The position numbers and the translations under genes are program-made. DNA of 64,000 nucleotides from contig CAJXGN010000001.1 in the NCBI GenBank assembly GCA_913053875.1, positions 310,001 to 374,000 of the forward strand, written 5' to 3'. This stretch comes from an uncultured Agromyces sp. GTDB taxonomy: Bacteria; Actinomycetota; Actinomycetes; Actinomycetales; Microbacteriaceae. Below the pieces are notes generated by a model, which worked only from the letters and a program-made list of their open reading frames with translations, did not search any database and had not been told where the DNA came from. This document shows, one piece after another, positions 53,455 through 63,219 of this stretch; within the stretch, counting starts at the first letter, position 1, and the number at the start of each line of letters is the position of its first letter.

Positions 53455-54587
53455 CAGGAATCCTGGAAGAATGCCGCGGCCGCCCGCGCCTGGTACACGA
53501 CCTCGTCGAGGTCGTCACCCGACACGGTCACGTGGCCGATCTTGCGGCCGGGCCGAGGCGACTTGCCGTAGTTGTGCACCTTGGCGAGCGGATGCGACGC
53601 GAGCATCTCCGCGTACCGGTCGACCATCTCGCCCTCGGCGGGGCCGCCCAGCACGTTGACCATGACCGACCACGGCTCGCGGCACCCGGTGGCGCCGAGC
53701 GGCAGGTCGAGCACCGCGCGCAGGTGCTGCTCGAACTGGCCGGTCGTCGAGCCGTCCATGCTCCAGTGCCCGCTGTTGTGCGGCCGCATCGCGAGCTCGT
53801 TGATGAGCACGCGCCCGTCGACGGTCTCGAACAGCTCGACCGCGAGCATGCCGGTGACGCCCAGGCCCTCGGCCACGCGCACGGCGATGTCTTCCGCCAG
53901 GTCGGCGATGCGTCCTGCGGAATGCGGCGCGGGCGCGATGACCTCCGAGCAGATGCCGTCGACCTGTACGGTCTCGACGACCGGCCAGGCGACGATCTCG
54001 CCACTCGGGCGACGCGCGACCTGCTGTGCGAGCTCGCGCCGGAAGTCGACGAGCTCCTCCACCAGGAGGGCCCCCGCGTTGCCGTCCTCGGCGAGCGTGG
54101 CGAACCACTCGGCCACCTCGGCGGCGGCGCGCACGACCCGCACGCCCTTGCCGTCGTACCCGCCGCGCGCGGTCTTCACGACCGCGCTGCCGCCATGCTC
54201 GGCGATGAAGTCATCGAGCTCGTCGGTGGTCTCGACACGGGCCCAGTCCGGCACCGGCAGGCCCAGCTCCGACACGCGCTCCCGCATGACGAGCTTGTCC
54301 TGCGCGACGGCCAGCGCCTCCGGACCGGGGTGCACGGACGCGCCGGCATCCACGAGTGCGTGCAGCACGTCCTGCGGCACGTGCTCGTGGTCGAACGTGA
54401 CCACGTCGACGTCTCGGGCGAATGCGAGCACGGTGTCCCGGTCGCGGTAGTCGCCGACGGCGGTCGCCGCGAGCGCGGCGGACATGCCCTCGCCCTCCGC
54501 GAGGACCCGGATCTCGACCCCCAGCTCCACCGCCGCGGGGATCATCATCCGGGCGAGTTGCCCGCCACCGATCACTCCGACTCTCAC
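53454..54587 (-). CDS. purK: 5-(carboxyamino)imidazole ribonucleotide synthase
   Basis: A 377-residue ATP-grasp enzyme making N5-CAIR from AIR, bicarbonate and ATP, substrate of PurE. Motifs: [20 protein letters not shown] at residues 4-23, [17 protein letters not shown] near residue 136 (ATP-binding glycine loop), [20 protein letters not shown] near residue 176, and [29 protein letters not shown] near residue 260, the typical RPHNSGH metal/ADP motif. GTG start with GGAGGGAG. The promoter is TAGACT (54625-54620). Confidence 0.96.
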   Translation of the reverse strand: MRVGVIGGGQLARMMIPAAVELGVEIRVLAEGEGMSAALAATAVGDYRDRDTVLAFARDVDVVTFDHEHVPQDVLHALVDAGASVHPGPEALAVAQDKLVMRERVSELGLPVPDWARVETTDELDDFIAEHGGSAVVKTARGGYDGKGVRVVRAAAEVAEWFATLAEDGNAGALLVEELVDFRRELAQQVARRPSGEIVAWPVVETVQVDGICSEVIAPAPHSAGRIADLAEDIAVRVAEGLGVTGMLAVELFETVDGRVLINELAMRPHNSGHWSMDGSTTGQFEQHLRAVLDLPLGATGCREPWSVMVNVLGGPAEGEMVDRYAEMLASHPLAKVHNYGKSPRPGRKIGHVTVSGDDLDEVVYQARAAAAFFQDS

Positions 54588-54619
54588 GTCGCTCCCTCCG
54601 GACTGCCAGCAAGCACCCC

Positions 54620-54648
54620 AGTCTACGTCGGCCCCGCTGCCCTACGAT
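54620..54648. promoter_or_regulatory. Divergent promoters of purK and gtrA-like gene
   Basis: TAGACT on the minus strand (54625-54620) gives purK a leader of about 25 nt. TACGAT on the plus strand (54643-54648) lies 7 nt before the ATG at 54656, as for a leaderless gene. Confidence 0.5.
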
Positions 54649-54655
54649 GACGCGT

Positions 54656-55225
54656 ATGCCCGACTCCCTCCGTGCCGCGCTCTCGCGTCTGTGGCACGGC
54701 GTGATCACGTACGCCCTGAAGTTCGGCGTCGTCGGCCTGGTCGGACTCGTGATCGACGTGGCGGTGTTCAACCTGCTGCGACTGGGGCTGCTCGGCGACG
54801 ACGGCTGGGCCCAGTCGGCGCTCGGTGCGAAGACGATCTCGACGAGCATCGCCATCGTCTTCAACTGGCTCGGCAACCGCTACTGGACGTTCCGGAAGCA
54901 CCGCCGCAAGAACTACCTGCGGGAGTTCGCGGAGTACCTCGTGGTCTCGCTCGGCGGCATGGCCATCGCGCTCATCTGCCTGTGGGTCAGCCACCACGTG
55001 CTGGGGTTCACGAGCCTGCTGGCCGACAACATCGCGTCGAACGTGATCGGCCTCGGCCTCGGCACACTGTTCCGGTTCGCGCTGTACCGCTGGTGGGTCT
55101 TCGGCCATCACCGCTCGGACGGACTGTCGGAGCTGGCACGGGTCGAGGAGGCCGAGCGCGCGCTCTTCGAGGAGCCGAGCGGAGCGGATGCCCCTGAGCC
55201 GTCGCCCGGACCGGAACCCCGCTAG
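54656..55225 (+). CDS. GtrA family membrane protein
   Basis: A 189-residue protein with four membrane helices (residues 15-140) of the GtrA family. Signature features: KFGVVGLVGLVIDVAVFNLLR near residue 18, FNWLGNRYWTFRKHRRKNYLREFAEYL near residue 63 with the conserved N-R-x-W-T-F motif, and GTLFRFALYRWWVFGH near residue 130. GtrA proteins are thought to flip polyprenyl-linked sugars. The soluble tail is acidic and proline-rich. It occupies the Rv3277 position of M. tuberculosis. An alternative ATG lies 9 nt upstream. Its stop overlaps the convergent PH-domain gene by 4 bp. Confidence 0.88.
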   Translation: MPDSLRAALSRLWHGVITYALKFGVVGLVGLVIDVAVFNLLRLGLLGDDGWAQSALGAKTISTSIAIVFNWLGNRYWTFRKHRRKNYLREFAEYLVVSLGGMAIALICLWVSHHVLGFTSLLADNIASNVIGLGLGTLFRFALYRWWVFGHHRSDGLSELARVEEAERALFEEPSGADAPEPSPGPEPR

Positions 55226-55785
55226 CGCCCGCCCCAGGCGACCTGCGGCCCCGTGGCCGCCGACTGCTCGAGCCGGCGGCGCTCGGCGACGAGCGTGTTC
55301 GTCTGCTCCTGGAGGTCGTGCAGCACGCGCTGCACGAGGGTGGGATTCGGCACGTCCGAGAGCACGACGGGGGTGTCGTGGCCGGTGTTGATGCGCACGT
55401 CGCCCGAGCCGAAGATCGACTGGAACCAGTTGCGCCGCACGGTCACGTCGTAGCCGCGGGAGTGCAGCAGTTCCTGCCGGGTGGCGACGAACAGCCCGCC
55501 GCGCAGGATGAGCCGCCGGGTGGTGATCGTGTAGCGGCGGGTCAGCCAGGCCAGGTACGGCAGCACGGCGAAGACGAACACGACGACCACGCCGATGCCG
55601 ACCAGCGCGAACTCCATCCAGACCTCGGGCAGGTTGCCGATCGCGAATCCGGTCGCCGCACTCACGGCGAGCAGCACGAGCACGGGCACGGTGAGGATGC
55701 GCGCGTGGCGCCGCACGCGCGCGACCACGCGCTCGGGCGGGGGCTCCGCGGGCCCCCCGGGGTGCGTCGGGTCCGTCATCGCCAT
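55222..55785 (-). CDS. PH-domain-containing membrane protein
   Basis: A 187-residue protein with two membrane helices (about residues 30-50 and 55-77) and a bacterial PH (bPH_2, DUF304) domain at 80-150: RRYTITTRRLILRGGLFVATRQELLHSRGYDVTVRR. The C-terminus forms a short coiled coil. Homologues follow the same position in mycobacteria (Rv3278c). It probably binds membranes or partner proteins at the cell surface; no specific role is known. TATTAA lies 7 nt before its ATG and overlaps the birA stop, so it may have its own leaderless promoter. Confidence 0.82.
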   Translation of the reverse strand: MAMTDPTHPGGPAEPPPERVVARVRRHARILTVPVLVLLAVSAATGFAIGNLPEVWMEFALVGIGVVVVFVFAVLPYLAWLTRRYTITTRRLILRGGLFVATRQELLHSRGYDVTVRRNWFQSIFGSGDVRINTGHDTPVVLSDVPNPTLVQRVLHDLQEQTNTLVAERRRLEQSAATGPQVAWGGR

Positions 55786-55792
55786 ACGCCCA

Positions 55793-56656
55793 TTAATACC
55801 GCAGGTGGGTCACGTCGCCGGCCGCGACGGCCCGCTCGCGACCCTCGTCGGCCTCGTCCTGCACGATCAAGCGCCCGGCCCCGTCGAGCGACGCGGCGAC
55901 GCCGACGAGCTCGGCTCCGCCCGGGAGCTCCACGCGCACGCGCGTGCCGAGCGTGCCGCAGAGCTCGGTCACCTCGTCCGCGAGGCCACTGGCCGAGGCA
56001 TCCGCCCCCGCCTCGAGCAAGCCGCGGTAGAGGCCGGCGAACCGGGTGAGGTAGTCGGCGAGCACCGCGTCGGCGTCGACCGGCGCGTGGGTCACGAGCG
56101 AGAGCGACGTCGAGGTGAGCGTCGGCAGGTCGTGCTCGTCGAGCGCGACGTTCAGGCCCGACCCGATGAGCACCGCATGCTCGTCGGCGAGCAGCTCGGA
56201 GAGGATGCCGCAGACCTTGTAGCCCGAGATGAGCACGTCGTTCGGCCACTTGAGCCACACGTCCACCCCGCCGGTGCCGTCGCCGTCGATCACGGCCGAC
56301 TCGTCGGGCTCGGTCGTCGCCGCACCCGCGGGCAGCACCGCGGCGCGTACCGCGCGGGTCATCGCGGCGCCGGCGAGGAGCGGCAGCCACCCGAGCGCGT
56401 CCGGGGGCAGCTCGCCGCCATCGGGCATCATGGGCCTCAGCAGGATCGAGATCGCGAGCGACTTGCCCGACGGCGCCAGCCAGGTGCGACCGAGGCGGCC
56501 GCGACCACGTGTCTGGTGGTCGGTCACGAGCACCGAGAGGTCGGGCCAGTCGGATGCCTCGGAGCGGGCGCGCGCGGCCAGCTCGTCGTTCGTCGAGCCG
56601 GCCTCGTCGAGTGCGAGGAACCGCGGCACCGCGGCGCGTGCGAGCGGGAATTCCAT
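55793..56656 (-). CDS. birA: Biotin--[acetyl-CoA-carboxylase] ligase
   Basis: A 287-residue class I biotin protein ligase without the N-terminal DNA-binding domain, so it acts as an enzyme, not a repressor. Motifs: GSTNDELAARA near residue 20, TDHQTRGRGRLGRTWLAP near residue 44 with the biotinyl-AMP GRGRxGR loop, WLKWPNDVLISGYKVCGILSEL near residue 145 with catalytic lysine, and IGSGLNV near residue 175. An AGGAGGT ribosome-binding site precedes the ATG. It biotinylates the carboxylase carrier protein and is divergent from the carboxylase genes that use it, as in mycobacteria. Confidence 0.95.
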   Translation of the reverse strand: MEFPLARAAVPRFLALDEAGSTNDELAARARSEASDWPDLSVLVTDHQTRGRGRLGRTWLAPSGKSLAISILLRPMMPDGGELPPDALGWLPLLAGAAMTRAVRAAVLPAGAATTEPDESAVIDGDGTGGVDVWLKWPNDVLISGYKVCGILSELLADEHAVLIGSGLNVALDEHDLPTLTSTSLSLVTHAPVDADAVLADYLTRFAGLYRGLLEAGADASASGLADEVTELCGTLGTRVRVELPGGAELVGVAASLDGAGRLIVQDEADEGRERAVAAGDVTHLRY

Positions 56657-56772
56657 GCGACCTCCTGACGCATACGGTAGCGCCCGGACGCGCCCGCGAC
56701 AGGCGGATGCCACCAGCCGCACGCCCCGGTTTTGTGGGATTCCGTCAACGGTTTCGCCCGGAGGCTGGCCGG

Positions 56773-56778
56773 TAGAGT
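56773..56778 (+). promoter_or_regulatory. -10 box of the acyl-CoA carboxylase operon (leaderless)
   Basis: TAGAGT lies 7 nt before the GTG at 56786. Confidence 0.5.
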
Positions 56779-56785
56779 GAACCGC

Positions 56786-58387
<1,602 letters not shown>

Positions 58388-58404
58388 GCCGGAAGGACGC
58401 GACC

Positions 58405-58650
58405 ATGGCCCAGATCACCCCGCCGCCGGACCAGGAGTTCGACGCGGCCGACGTGCGCGTGCTCACCCCGGACGTGTCCGCCGAGGAGGCCGCGGCCGCG
58501 GTCGCGGTCGTCGCGTCCGCCATCCGCGCCGAGCAGGCCGACCGGCACGCGCGCCCGGTCACGGTGCGCGATCGCTGGTCGCATCCGCGCGCTCGCCTGC
58601 GGCAGCCGGTGATCGCCGAGCCCGGCGGATGGCGGTCGTTCGGGGGCTGA
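58405..58650 (+). CDS. accE: Acyl-CoA carboxylase epsilon subunit
   Basis: An 81-residue protein of the actinobacterial AccE family (PF13822), which stabilises the alpha-beta carboxylase complex. Family features: VRVLTPDVSAEEAAAAVAVVASAI near residue 18, then RDRWSHPRARLRQP near the C-terminus with the conserved W..P..R-R motif. It starts at ATG 17 nt after accD, with GGAAGGA upstream. This small subunit is confined to actinobacteria and supports the assignment of the host group. Confidence 0.9.
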   Translation: MAQITPPPDQEFDAADVRVLTPDVSAEEAAAAVAVVASAIRAEQADRHARPVTVRDRWSHPRARLRQPVIAEPGGWRSFGG

Positions 58651-58671
58651 TCGAGCCCGATTTCCCTGTCG

Positions 58672-58699
58672 GTCCCCGAGATGTCCCCCTCGTGTCCCC
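58672..58699. repeat. Three GTCCCC repeats at 11-bp spacing
   Basis: GTCCCC begins at 58672, 58683 and 58694, exactly one helical turn apart, with the spacers gagat and ctcgt. Direct repeats on one face of the helix resemble binding-site arrays such as integrase arm sites or iterons. Confidence 0.7.
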
Positions 58700-58818
58700 C
58701 TAAATGCTGACTTTCCCGAGTGCGCGCAAGCCCTCAGGATGAGTATCGACAGGTGATTCCCATCGAGGAACACCGCCACCTATTCGCCGACCAGGGTATC
58801 GAGGCGAATTTCAGGGGG

Positions 58819-58855
58819 CGAGTCCGGGAGATATTCGGGTTGTCTCCCCGACTCG
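58819..58855. terminator. Hairpin terminator between convergent operons
   Basis: CGAGTCCGGGAGA (58819-58831) pairs with TCTCCCCGACTCG (58843-58855), one mismatch, loop of 11 nt. It lies between accE on the plus strand and the sensory operon on the minus strand, so it could end transcription in both directions. Confidence 0.6.
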
Positions 58856-58876
58856 GATTTGGATAGGGGGTCGGCT

Positions 58877-58890
58877 GGGGGCCGGCCCCC
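58877..58890. terminator. GC palindrome just past the sensory-operon stop
   Basis: GGGGGCCGGCCCCC is self-complementary and lies 3 nt beyond the stop of the minus-strand gene (58894). It probably folds as a stem in the 3' end of that transcript. Confidence 0.45.
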
Positions 58891-58893
58891 TTC

Positions 58894-59958
58894 CTACTGC
58901 CCTGCTGCCGCGTCGCCGCCGATCGCCTCGCCGCCGGCGCTCGCACGCTGCGGCTGCTCCCGCGGGATCTCGAGCCAGAACTCGACCTCGTCGTCGTCCT
59001 CGTCGGCGCTCGCTCCACCGGGCGCCGCGAGCAGGCCCACGACCGTGACCGCGGTCGGACCGCCCGCCGCAGCGGTCCGCGCCACGATGCGATCGGCGCG
59101 GCTAGACCCGATCGCGTCCGCGAGCTGCGCGAGCACCGCCTCGCGCGCCTCGTCGTTCATCTCGTCGATGCCGCCCTCGTCGAGCAGCGAGACCATCGCG
59201 CCCCGCTCGCGGGCTTCACGCACGCGGTCGCGCACATCGTCGTCGAGCAGCATCCGCCCGCGTATCTCGTCGCGGATCGCCGCCTCGAGCATGCGGCACT
59301 CGCGGCGCTGCGCGTCGGTCAGGTCGCCGCCCCGCTCGATGATGCGGCGCAGCATCGGCGCCGCGATGCGACTGGTCTGCGCGATGCGCAGCCGCCCCTC
59401 GAACAGGTGCGCGTCCTGCGCCGCCTGCCAGTCGGCCGCCTCGCGCTCGGCGCGTGCGAACGCCCGGGTGTCGCGCGCGGCCTTCGCGAGCGCCGAGGTC
59501 AGCATGTGCGTGATCGCGACCCAGACGATGCTGCCGATGACGCCGAGCGTGCCGAGCGCCATCGGCCCGGCCCAGACGACGGTCTGCACGGCGAGGATGA
59601 TGACGCCCGCCCACGCGGCGATGAGCCGGCGTCGGGCGGCGACGATGGTCATGAGCGTGCCGACCGCGGCCACGTACCATGTCGCGTAGCCGCTCGGAGT
59701 CGCGGGATCGAGCTGGCTCGTGACGAGCAGCGGCAGGGCCACCGCGACGGCGAGGTCGAACACTGCCATCCACTGCGGCATCCGCATCTGCTTCGCCGGC
59801 CAGAGGCTGATCGTGGTCGCGAACGCGTAGAGCACGAGCGCGACGATCGTCGGCACGGGCGATGCGGGCACGTCCAGCGAGGTCACGCCGAGCACGATGT
59901 GGTAGCCGGAGAACAGCGCACCGAGCGCCACGAGCAGCCAGCGGGGAACCGCGATCAC
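58894..59958 (-). CDS. Membrane sensor-like protein, degenerate histidine kinase
   Basis: A 354-residue protein with about six membrane helices in residues 1-165 and a cytoplasmic helical region (170-310: AKAARDTRAFARAEREAADW, RRECRMLEAAIRDEIRGRML) where DesK-like kinases carry the dimerisation helix. No phosphoacceptor H-D pair and no ATP-binding N, G1 or G2 box is visible, so it is probably not a kinase. The GTG overlaps the downstream-facing kinase stop as GTGA. It likely pairs with the adjacent active kinase as a modulator. The role is inferred from gene order. Confidence 0.68.
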   Translation of the reverse strand: MIAVPRWLLVALGALFSGYHIVLGVTSLDVPASPVPTIVALVLYAFATTISLWPAKQMRMPQWMAVFDLAVAVALPLLVTSQLDPATPSGYATWYVAAVGTLMTIVAARRRLIAAWAGVIILAVQTVVWAGPMALGTLGVIGSIVWVAITHMLTSALAKAARDTRAFARAEREAADWQAAQDAHLFEGRLRIAQTSRIAAPMLRRIIERGGDLTDAQRRECRMLEAAIRDEIRGRMLLDDDVRDRVREARERGAMVSLLDEGGIDEMNDEAREAVLAQLADAIGSSRADRIVARTAAAGGPTAVTVVGLLAAPGGASADEDDDEVEFWLEIPREQPQRASAGGEAIGGDAAAGQ

Positions 59959-61205
59959 GGTGCGCCCTCCGTCTCGTCGAGCTCGGCCGGCCAGCAGATC
60001 ACCACGCGCGTGCCCTCCCCCGGCCAACTCGCCACCCGGGCCGTGCCGCCCGCGCTCGCCATGCGCTCCTCGATCGACATGCGGATGCCGAGCCGACCCG
60101 ACGGCACGAGGCTCCGCTCGAAGCCGACGCCGTCGTCCTCGATCTCGACGACCGCGCCCGCACGGCCCACGCCCCGCACGCGCAGCGACCGTCGGATCGG
60201 CCGCTCCTCGTCGCCGTCGCCGTGCTGGATGCTGTTGACCATGCCCTGCACCGCGGCCGAGTAGATCGCCTCGATCGCCTCGACGGGCAGGTGCACGCCG
60301 GTCGCGTGCACCACCCGGATCTGGAACGGAGTGGCGAACGTCGACAGCGCCGCGCGGAGCCGGCGCACGAGCACCGTCAGCTCGACGCGCTCGACCGCGC
60401 TCGGCACCCCGGGGGCGCCGGCCTCGGCGAGCCGCGCGACCGCGTCGCGGGCCATCCGCGCCGCGCGGGCCCGCTCCTGGGCGTCCTCGGCGGCGGCGGC
60501 GGTCAGCATCGTCGTGAGCACGCTGTCGTGCACGAGCGCGTCGATGCGCACGCGCTCGACCTCGTTCGCGTGCTGGCGCACGGCGATGTCGTAGCGGCGC
60601 AGCGCACCCTCCTGCGCGGTGTCGACCGCGCGCGACGCCTGGCGGAGCATGGTGATGATGATGAGCACCACGAGGCCCAGGATGATCGCGTAGGTCGCGT
60701 CGAGCGCCGCGATCAGGATGCCCGCGTCGCCGCCGGCCGGGCCCGCGCGCACCACGCCGTAGGCGATCGGCACGAGCACGGTGTACGCGACGGCGCCCCA
60801 GAGCGGCAGCGCGATGCACGCCGCGGTGGTGGCGACCGTGCAGAGGTAGTAGATCCACGGCGCGCTGCCGTCGAGCGCGGCGGGGTCGGCCACGAGCAGC
60901 TGCCAGGCGAGCACCGAGGCGGCGTAGGCGACCGCGAACAGCAGGCTGACCCGATGCACCGCGATCTTCGTGACGCTCGCGATGGCGAGCGAGGCGACGC
61001 CGCCGTAGAGCACCGCCATGAGCACGGTGCCCGCGCCGACGAACAGGGCGGGGTTCTGCGCGAGGGCGAGGGGGGCGGTCTGCGCGGCGAAGACCAGGCC
61101 GAACAGCCCGAGGGCCCGCGCGGCGACGGTCTCGATCTGCGCACGGGTGACGGCCGTGCGCTGGCGCGGGCTCAGACGCGCGAGGGGCGACTCAGCCGCG
61201 GCCAT
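59955..61205 (-). CDS. DesK/NarX-like sensor histidine kinase
   Basis: A 416-residue sensor kinase. Six membrane helices span residues 25-205. The dimerisation/phosphotransfer helix contains the H-D site in VRIDALVHDSVLTTMLTAAA near residue 225, as in HisKA_3 kinases. The ATPase domain has the N-box VQGMVNSIQHGDG near residue 315, G1 box VVEIEDDGVGFER near residue 350 and G2 box GRLGIRMSIEERMASAGG near residue 370. It phosphorylates the LuxR-type regulator encoded just upstream, whose gene overlaps its start by 14 bp. The signal is unknown. Confidence 0.9.
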   Translation of the reverse strand: MAAAESPLARLSPRQRTAVTRAQIETVAARALGLFGLVFAAQTAPLALAQNPALFVGAGTVLMAVLYGGVASLAIASVTKIAVHRVSLLFAVAYAASVLAWQLLVADPAALDGSAPWIYYLCTVATTAACIALPLWGAVAYTVLVPIAYGVVRAGPAGGDAGILIAALDATYAIILGLVVLIIITMLRQASRAVDTAQEGALRRYDIAVRQHANEVERVRIDALVHDSVLTTMLTAAAAEDAQERARAARMARDAVARLAEAGAPGVPSAVERVELTVLVRRLRAALSTFATPFQIRVVHATGVHLPVEAIEAIYSAAVQGMVNSIQHGDGDEERPIRRSLRVRGVGRAGAVVEIEDDGVGFERSLVPSGRLGIRMSIEERMASAGGTARVASWPGEGTRVVICWPAELDETEGAP

Positions 61206-61860
61206 CCCCGCCCTCGGGATCGAGGCCGGGCAGGATGCCGTCCTCCACCGCGCGGCGGAGCAGGTCGACCTTCGTCGGCGCCGGACGCCCGACCTCGACG
61301 TACTTCGCGCGGATGCGGTCGAGGTACTCCCGCGCGGTCGAGTGCGCGATGCCGAGCTGCAGCGCGACCATCTTCAGCGGCAGGCCCGACGCGTACAGGT
61401 GCAGCACGTCGCGCTCGCGGCGACCGAGCTGCGCCTTGGCGAACTCGGAGTCCGCCTCGATCGCGCTCGCCCACTCGAGGTTGTTGAGCACGTCGCCGCT
61501 CGCGACGGTGGCGATCGAGCGGATCACGACGTCCATGGGCGACGACTTCGGGATGACTCCCGCGGCACCGGCGGCGAGCGACTCGCGCACGCTCGCCACG
61601 CGGTCGGCGATCGAGTGCACGAGCACCGCGGACCCCGTCGCTCGCACGGCCAGCACGTTGTCGGTCACCGACGTGCCGTCGCCGAGCGACAGGTCGAGCA
61701 CGACGACGTCGCACGACTCGCCGCCGAGCCGTTCGACCAGCTGGGGCACGGTCGCCGCGGTGGCGATGACGTCGTACCCGGCCTCGGTGCAGGCCGCGCG
61801 CAGACCGAGCCGCACGGCCTCGTGGTCGTCCACGATCGCCACGCGCGGCGCATCCGTCAC
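61192..61860 (-). CDS. NarL/LuxR family response regulator
   Basis: A 222-residue regulator. Receiver domain at residues 1-125: VAIVDDHEAVRLGLRA, phosphoacceptor Asp in VVVLDLSLGDGTS near residue 55, conserved Lys in GVIPKSSPMD near residue 108. LuxR-type helix-turn-helix at 145-205: LGRRERDVLHLYASGLPLKMVALQLGIAHSTAREYLDRIRAKY. It is activated by the adjacent kinase. The GTG at 61860 was chosen since the receiver begins right after; GTGs at 61884 and 61911 are also in frame. It ends 14 bp inside the kinase gene. Confidence 0.9.
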   Translation of the reverse strand: MTDAPRVAIVDDHEAVRLGLRAACTEAGYDVIATAATVPQLVERLGGESCDVVVLDLSLGDGTSVTDNVLAVRATGSAVLVHSIADRVASVRESLAAGAAGVIPKSSPMDVVIRSIATVASGDVLNNLEWASAIEADSEFAKAQLGRRERDVLHLYASGLPLKMVALQLGIAHSTAREYLDRIRAKYVEVGRPAPTKVDLLRRAVEDGILPGLDPEGGDGRG

Positions 61861-61911
61861 GTCAGTGCCCCGTTCGCCTGCTTCCACGCCCACCCCTCGC
61901 TCGCGTCGCAC

Positions 61912-63183
61912 CTAGGCAACGATACTGCCGACTCGCGCCACCGCCTCGACGTGGTGCGTGTTCGGGAACAGGTCGAATGCGCGCAGCTCCTCGAGCGCGT
62001 AGCCCGCCTCCCGCAGGTAGCCGACGTCGCGAGCGAGCGCGACCGGATCGCACGCGACGTAGACGAGCTGGCGCGGGCGCAGCTCGCCGAGCGCCTCGAT
62101 GACCGCGCGACCCGCGCCCGAGCGCGGCGGGTCGAGCACGACGGTGGACCGCGCCAGCGCGTCGCGCTCCGCACGCGAGGCGGTCGCGACGAGGCCCTGC
62201 ACGAACCGGTCGACGCGCGCGGTCACGGCCGACGCCCCCACCCAGTCGGCGAGGTTCGCGGCGGCGTGGTCGGTGGCGCGCTCGTCGGCCTCGACGGTCG
62301 TGATGCGCACGGTCTCGCCGAACCGGTCGCCGACGGCGGCGGCGAGGAGGCCGACACCGCCGTAGAGGTCCAGGTTGGCCGCGCGGGGATCGAACGCGGC
62401 CGCGTCGATCGCGTCCTGCACCGCCCGGTAGAGCGTGCGGGCCGCGTTGGCGTGCACCTGCCAGAACCCGCCCTGCTCGAGCGTGAACTCGCGGCCCTCG
62501 ACGACCTCGGCGACTTCGCCGCGCGGCGGCCGCTTCGGCTTGCCCCGGCGATCGCGCTCCGCGACCAGGACGCGCGCACCGCCGCTGCTCGGCGCCACGA
62601 CGTCGACGTGGGCGGCGCCCGGGAAGCGCTGGGCGAGCGGGGCCGCGTCCGCGACGGCCGGTGCGGCGAGCGGCAGGTCGTCGACCGGCACGACGTCGTG
62701 CGAGCGGGCCGCGAACGGGCCGATCGTGCCGTCGGGCGCGACCTGCAGGCGCACCCGGGTGCGCCAGGCGGTGCCGTCGTCGGATGCTCCGGTCGGCGCG
62801 TCGGCGCCTGGCGCGACGGCCTCGACCTCGGGCGCCTGCTCGAGCCCGGCGAAGCGCTCGAAGGCCTCGCGCAGCACGTCGGCCTTGAGCTCGCGCTGGC
62901 GGGCCAGGCGGATGTGCCCGAACTCGGCACCACCCGCGCGCTCGGCGGGGTCGCGCGCGATCGAGGCGGCATCCCACACGTGGTCGCGGCGGTCGGCGGA
63001 TGCCTCGAGCACCTCGACCGTCTCGGCGCGCCAGTACCGGTCGTGCCGGTCGTCGACCACCTGCGCGCGCACGCGCTCCCCCGGCAGCGCGTCCGACGTG
63101 AACACGACGCGGCCCTCGTGACGGGCCACGAACACGCCTCCGTGTGCGACCGGTCCGACAACGAGCTCGAGGGTGCGTGCCAT
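61912..63183 (-). CDS. TrmA/RlmCD-like RNA (uracil-5-)methyltransferase
   Basis: A 423-residue SAM-dependent RNA methyltransferase. An N-terminal TRAM-like beta barrel (residues 1-60: LVVGPVAHGGVFVARHEGRVVF) is followed by the catalytic fold: QVHANAARTLYRAV near residue 240, NLDLYGGVGLLAAAVGDRF (SAM motif) near residue 270, VVLDPPRSGAGRAVIEAL near residue 355 and the catalytic Cys in LVYVACDPVALARD near residue 383. The four cysteines that hold a 4Fe-4S cluster in RlmC/RlmD are not present. It probably methylates uridine in 23S rRNA or tRNA. It is divergent from maf. Confidence 0.88.
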   Translation of the reverse strand: MARTLELVVGPVAHGGVFVARHEGRVVFTSDALPGERVRAQVVDDRHDRYWRAETVEVLEASADRRDHVWDAASIARDPAERAGGAEFGHIRLARQRELKADVLREAFERFAGLEQAPEVEAVAPGADAPTGASDDGTAWRTRVRLQVAPDGTIGPFAARSHDVVPVDDLPLAAPAVADAAPLAQRFPGAAHVDVVAPSSGGARVLVAERDRRGKPKRPPRGEVAEVVEGREFTLEQGGFWQVHANAARTLYRAVQDAIDAAAFDPRAANLDLYGGVGLLAAAVGDRFGETVRITTVEADERATDHAAANLADWVGASAVTARVDRFVQGLVATASRAERDALARSTVVLDPPRSGAGRAVIEALGELRPRQLVYVACDPVALARDVGYLREAGYALEELRAFDLFPNTHHVEAVARVGSIVA

Positions 63184-63191
63184 CCGTCAAG

Positions 63192-63206
63192 CGTCTCACG
63201 GAGACG
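63192..63206. promoter_or_regulatory. Dyad in the methyltransferase/maf intergenic region
   Basis: CGTCTC-ACG-GAGACG lies in the 36-bp gap between the two divergent start codons. It could be an operator, or chance in GC-rich sequence; a weak CAGGAT 6 nt before the maf ATG may be its -10. Confidence 0.3.
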
Positions 63207-63219
63207 GCAGGATGGACCC

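Larger units (their letters stand above)
58651..58893. other. Low-GC intergenic spacer
   Basis: A 243-bp gap that is visibly poorer in G+C than the rest. It holds three 11-bp-spaced GTCCCC repeats, a 48-codon open frame (GTG at 58720 to TAG at 58866, about two-thirds G/C in third positions, much below the genes around it), a 13-bp inverted repeat and a GC palindrome. It may be a remnant of foreign DNA. The open frame is not claimed as a gene, since its 3' half overlaps the hairpin. Confidence 0.5.

Noticed and set aside
58720-58866. A 48-codon open frame in the low-GC spacer (V-R-A-S-P... to L-G-F-G)
   Set aside because: Third positions are only about two-thirds G or C, there is no convincing ribosome-binding site, and the 3' part forms a terminator hairpin; kept only as part of the spacer description.
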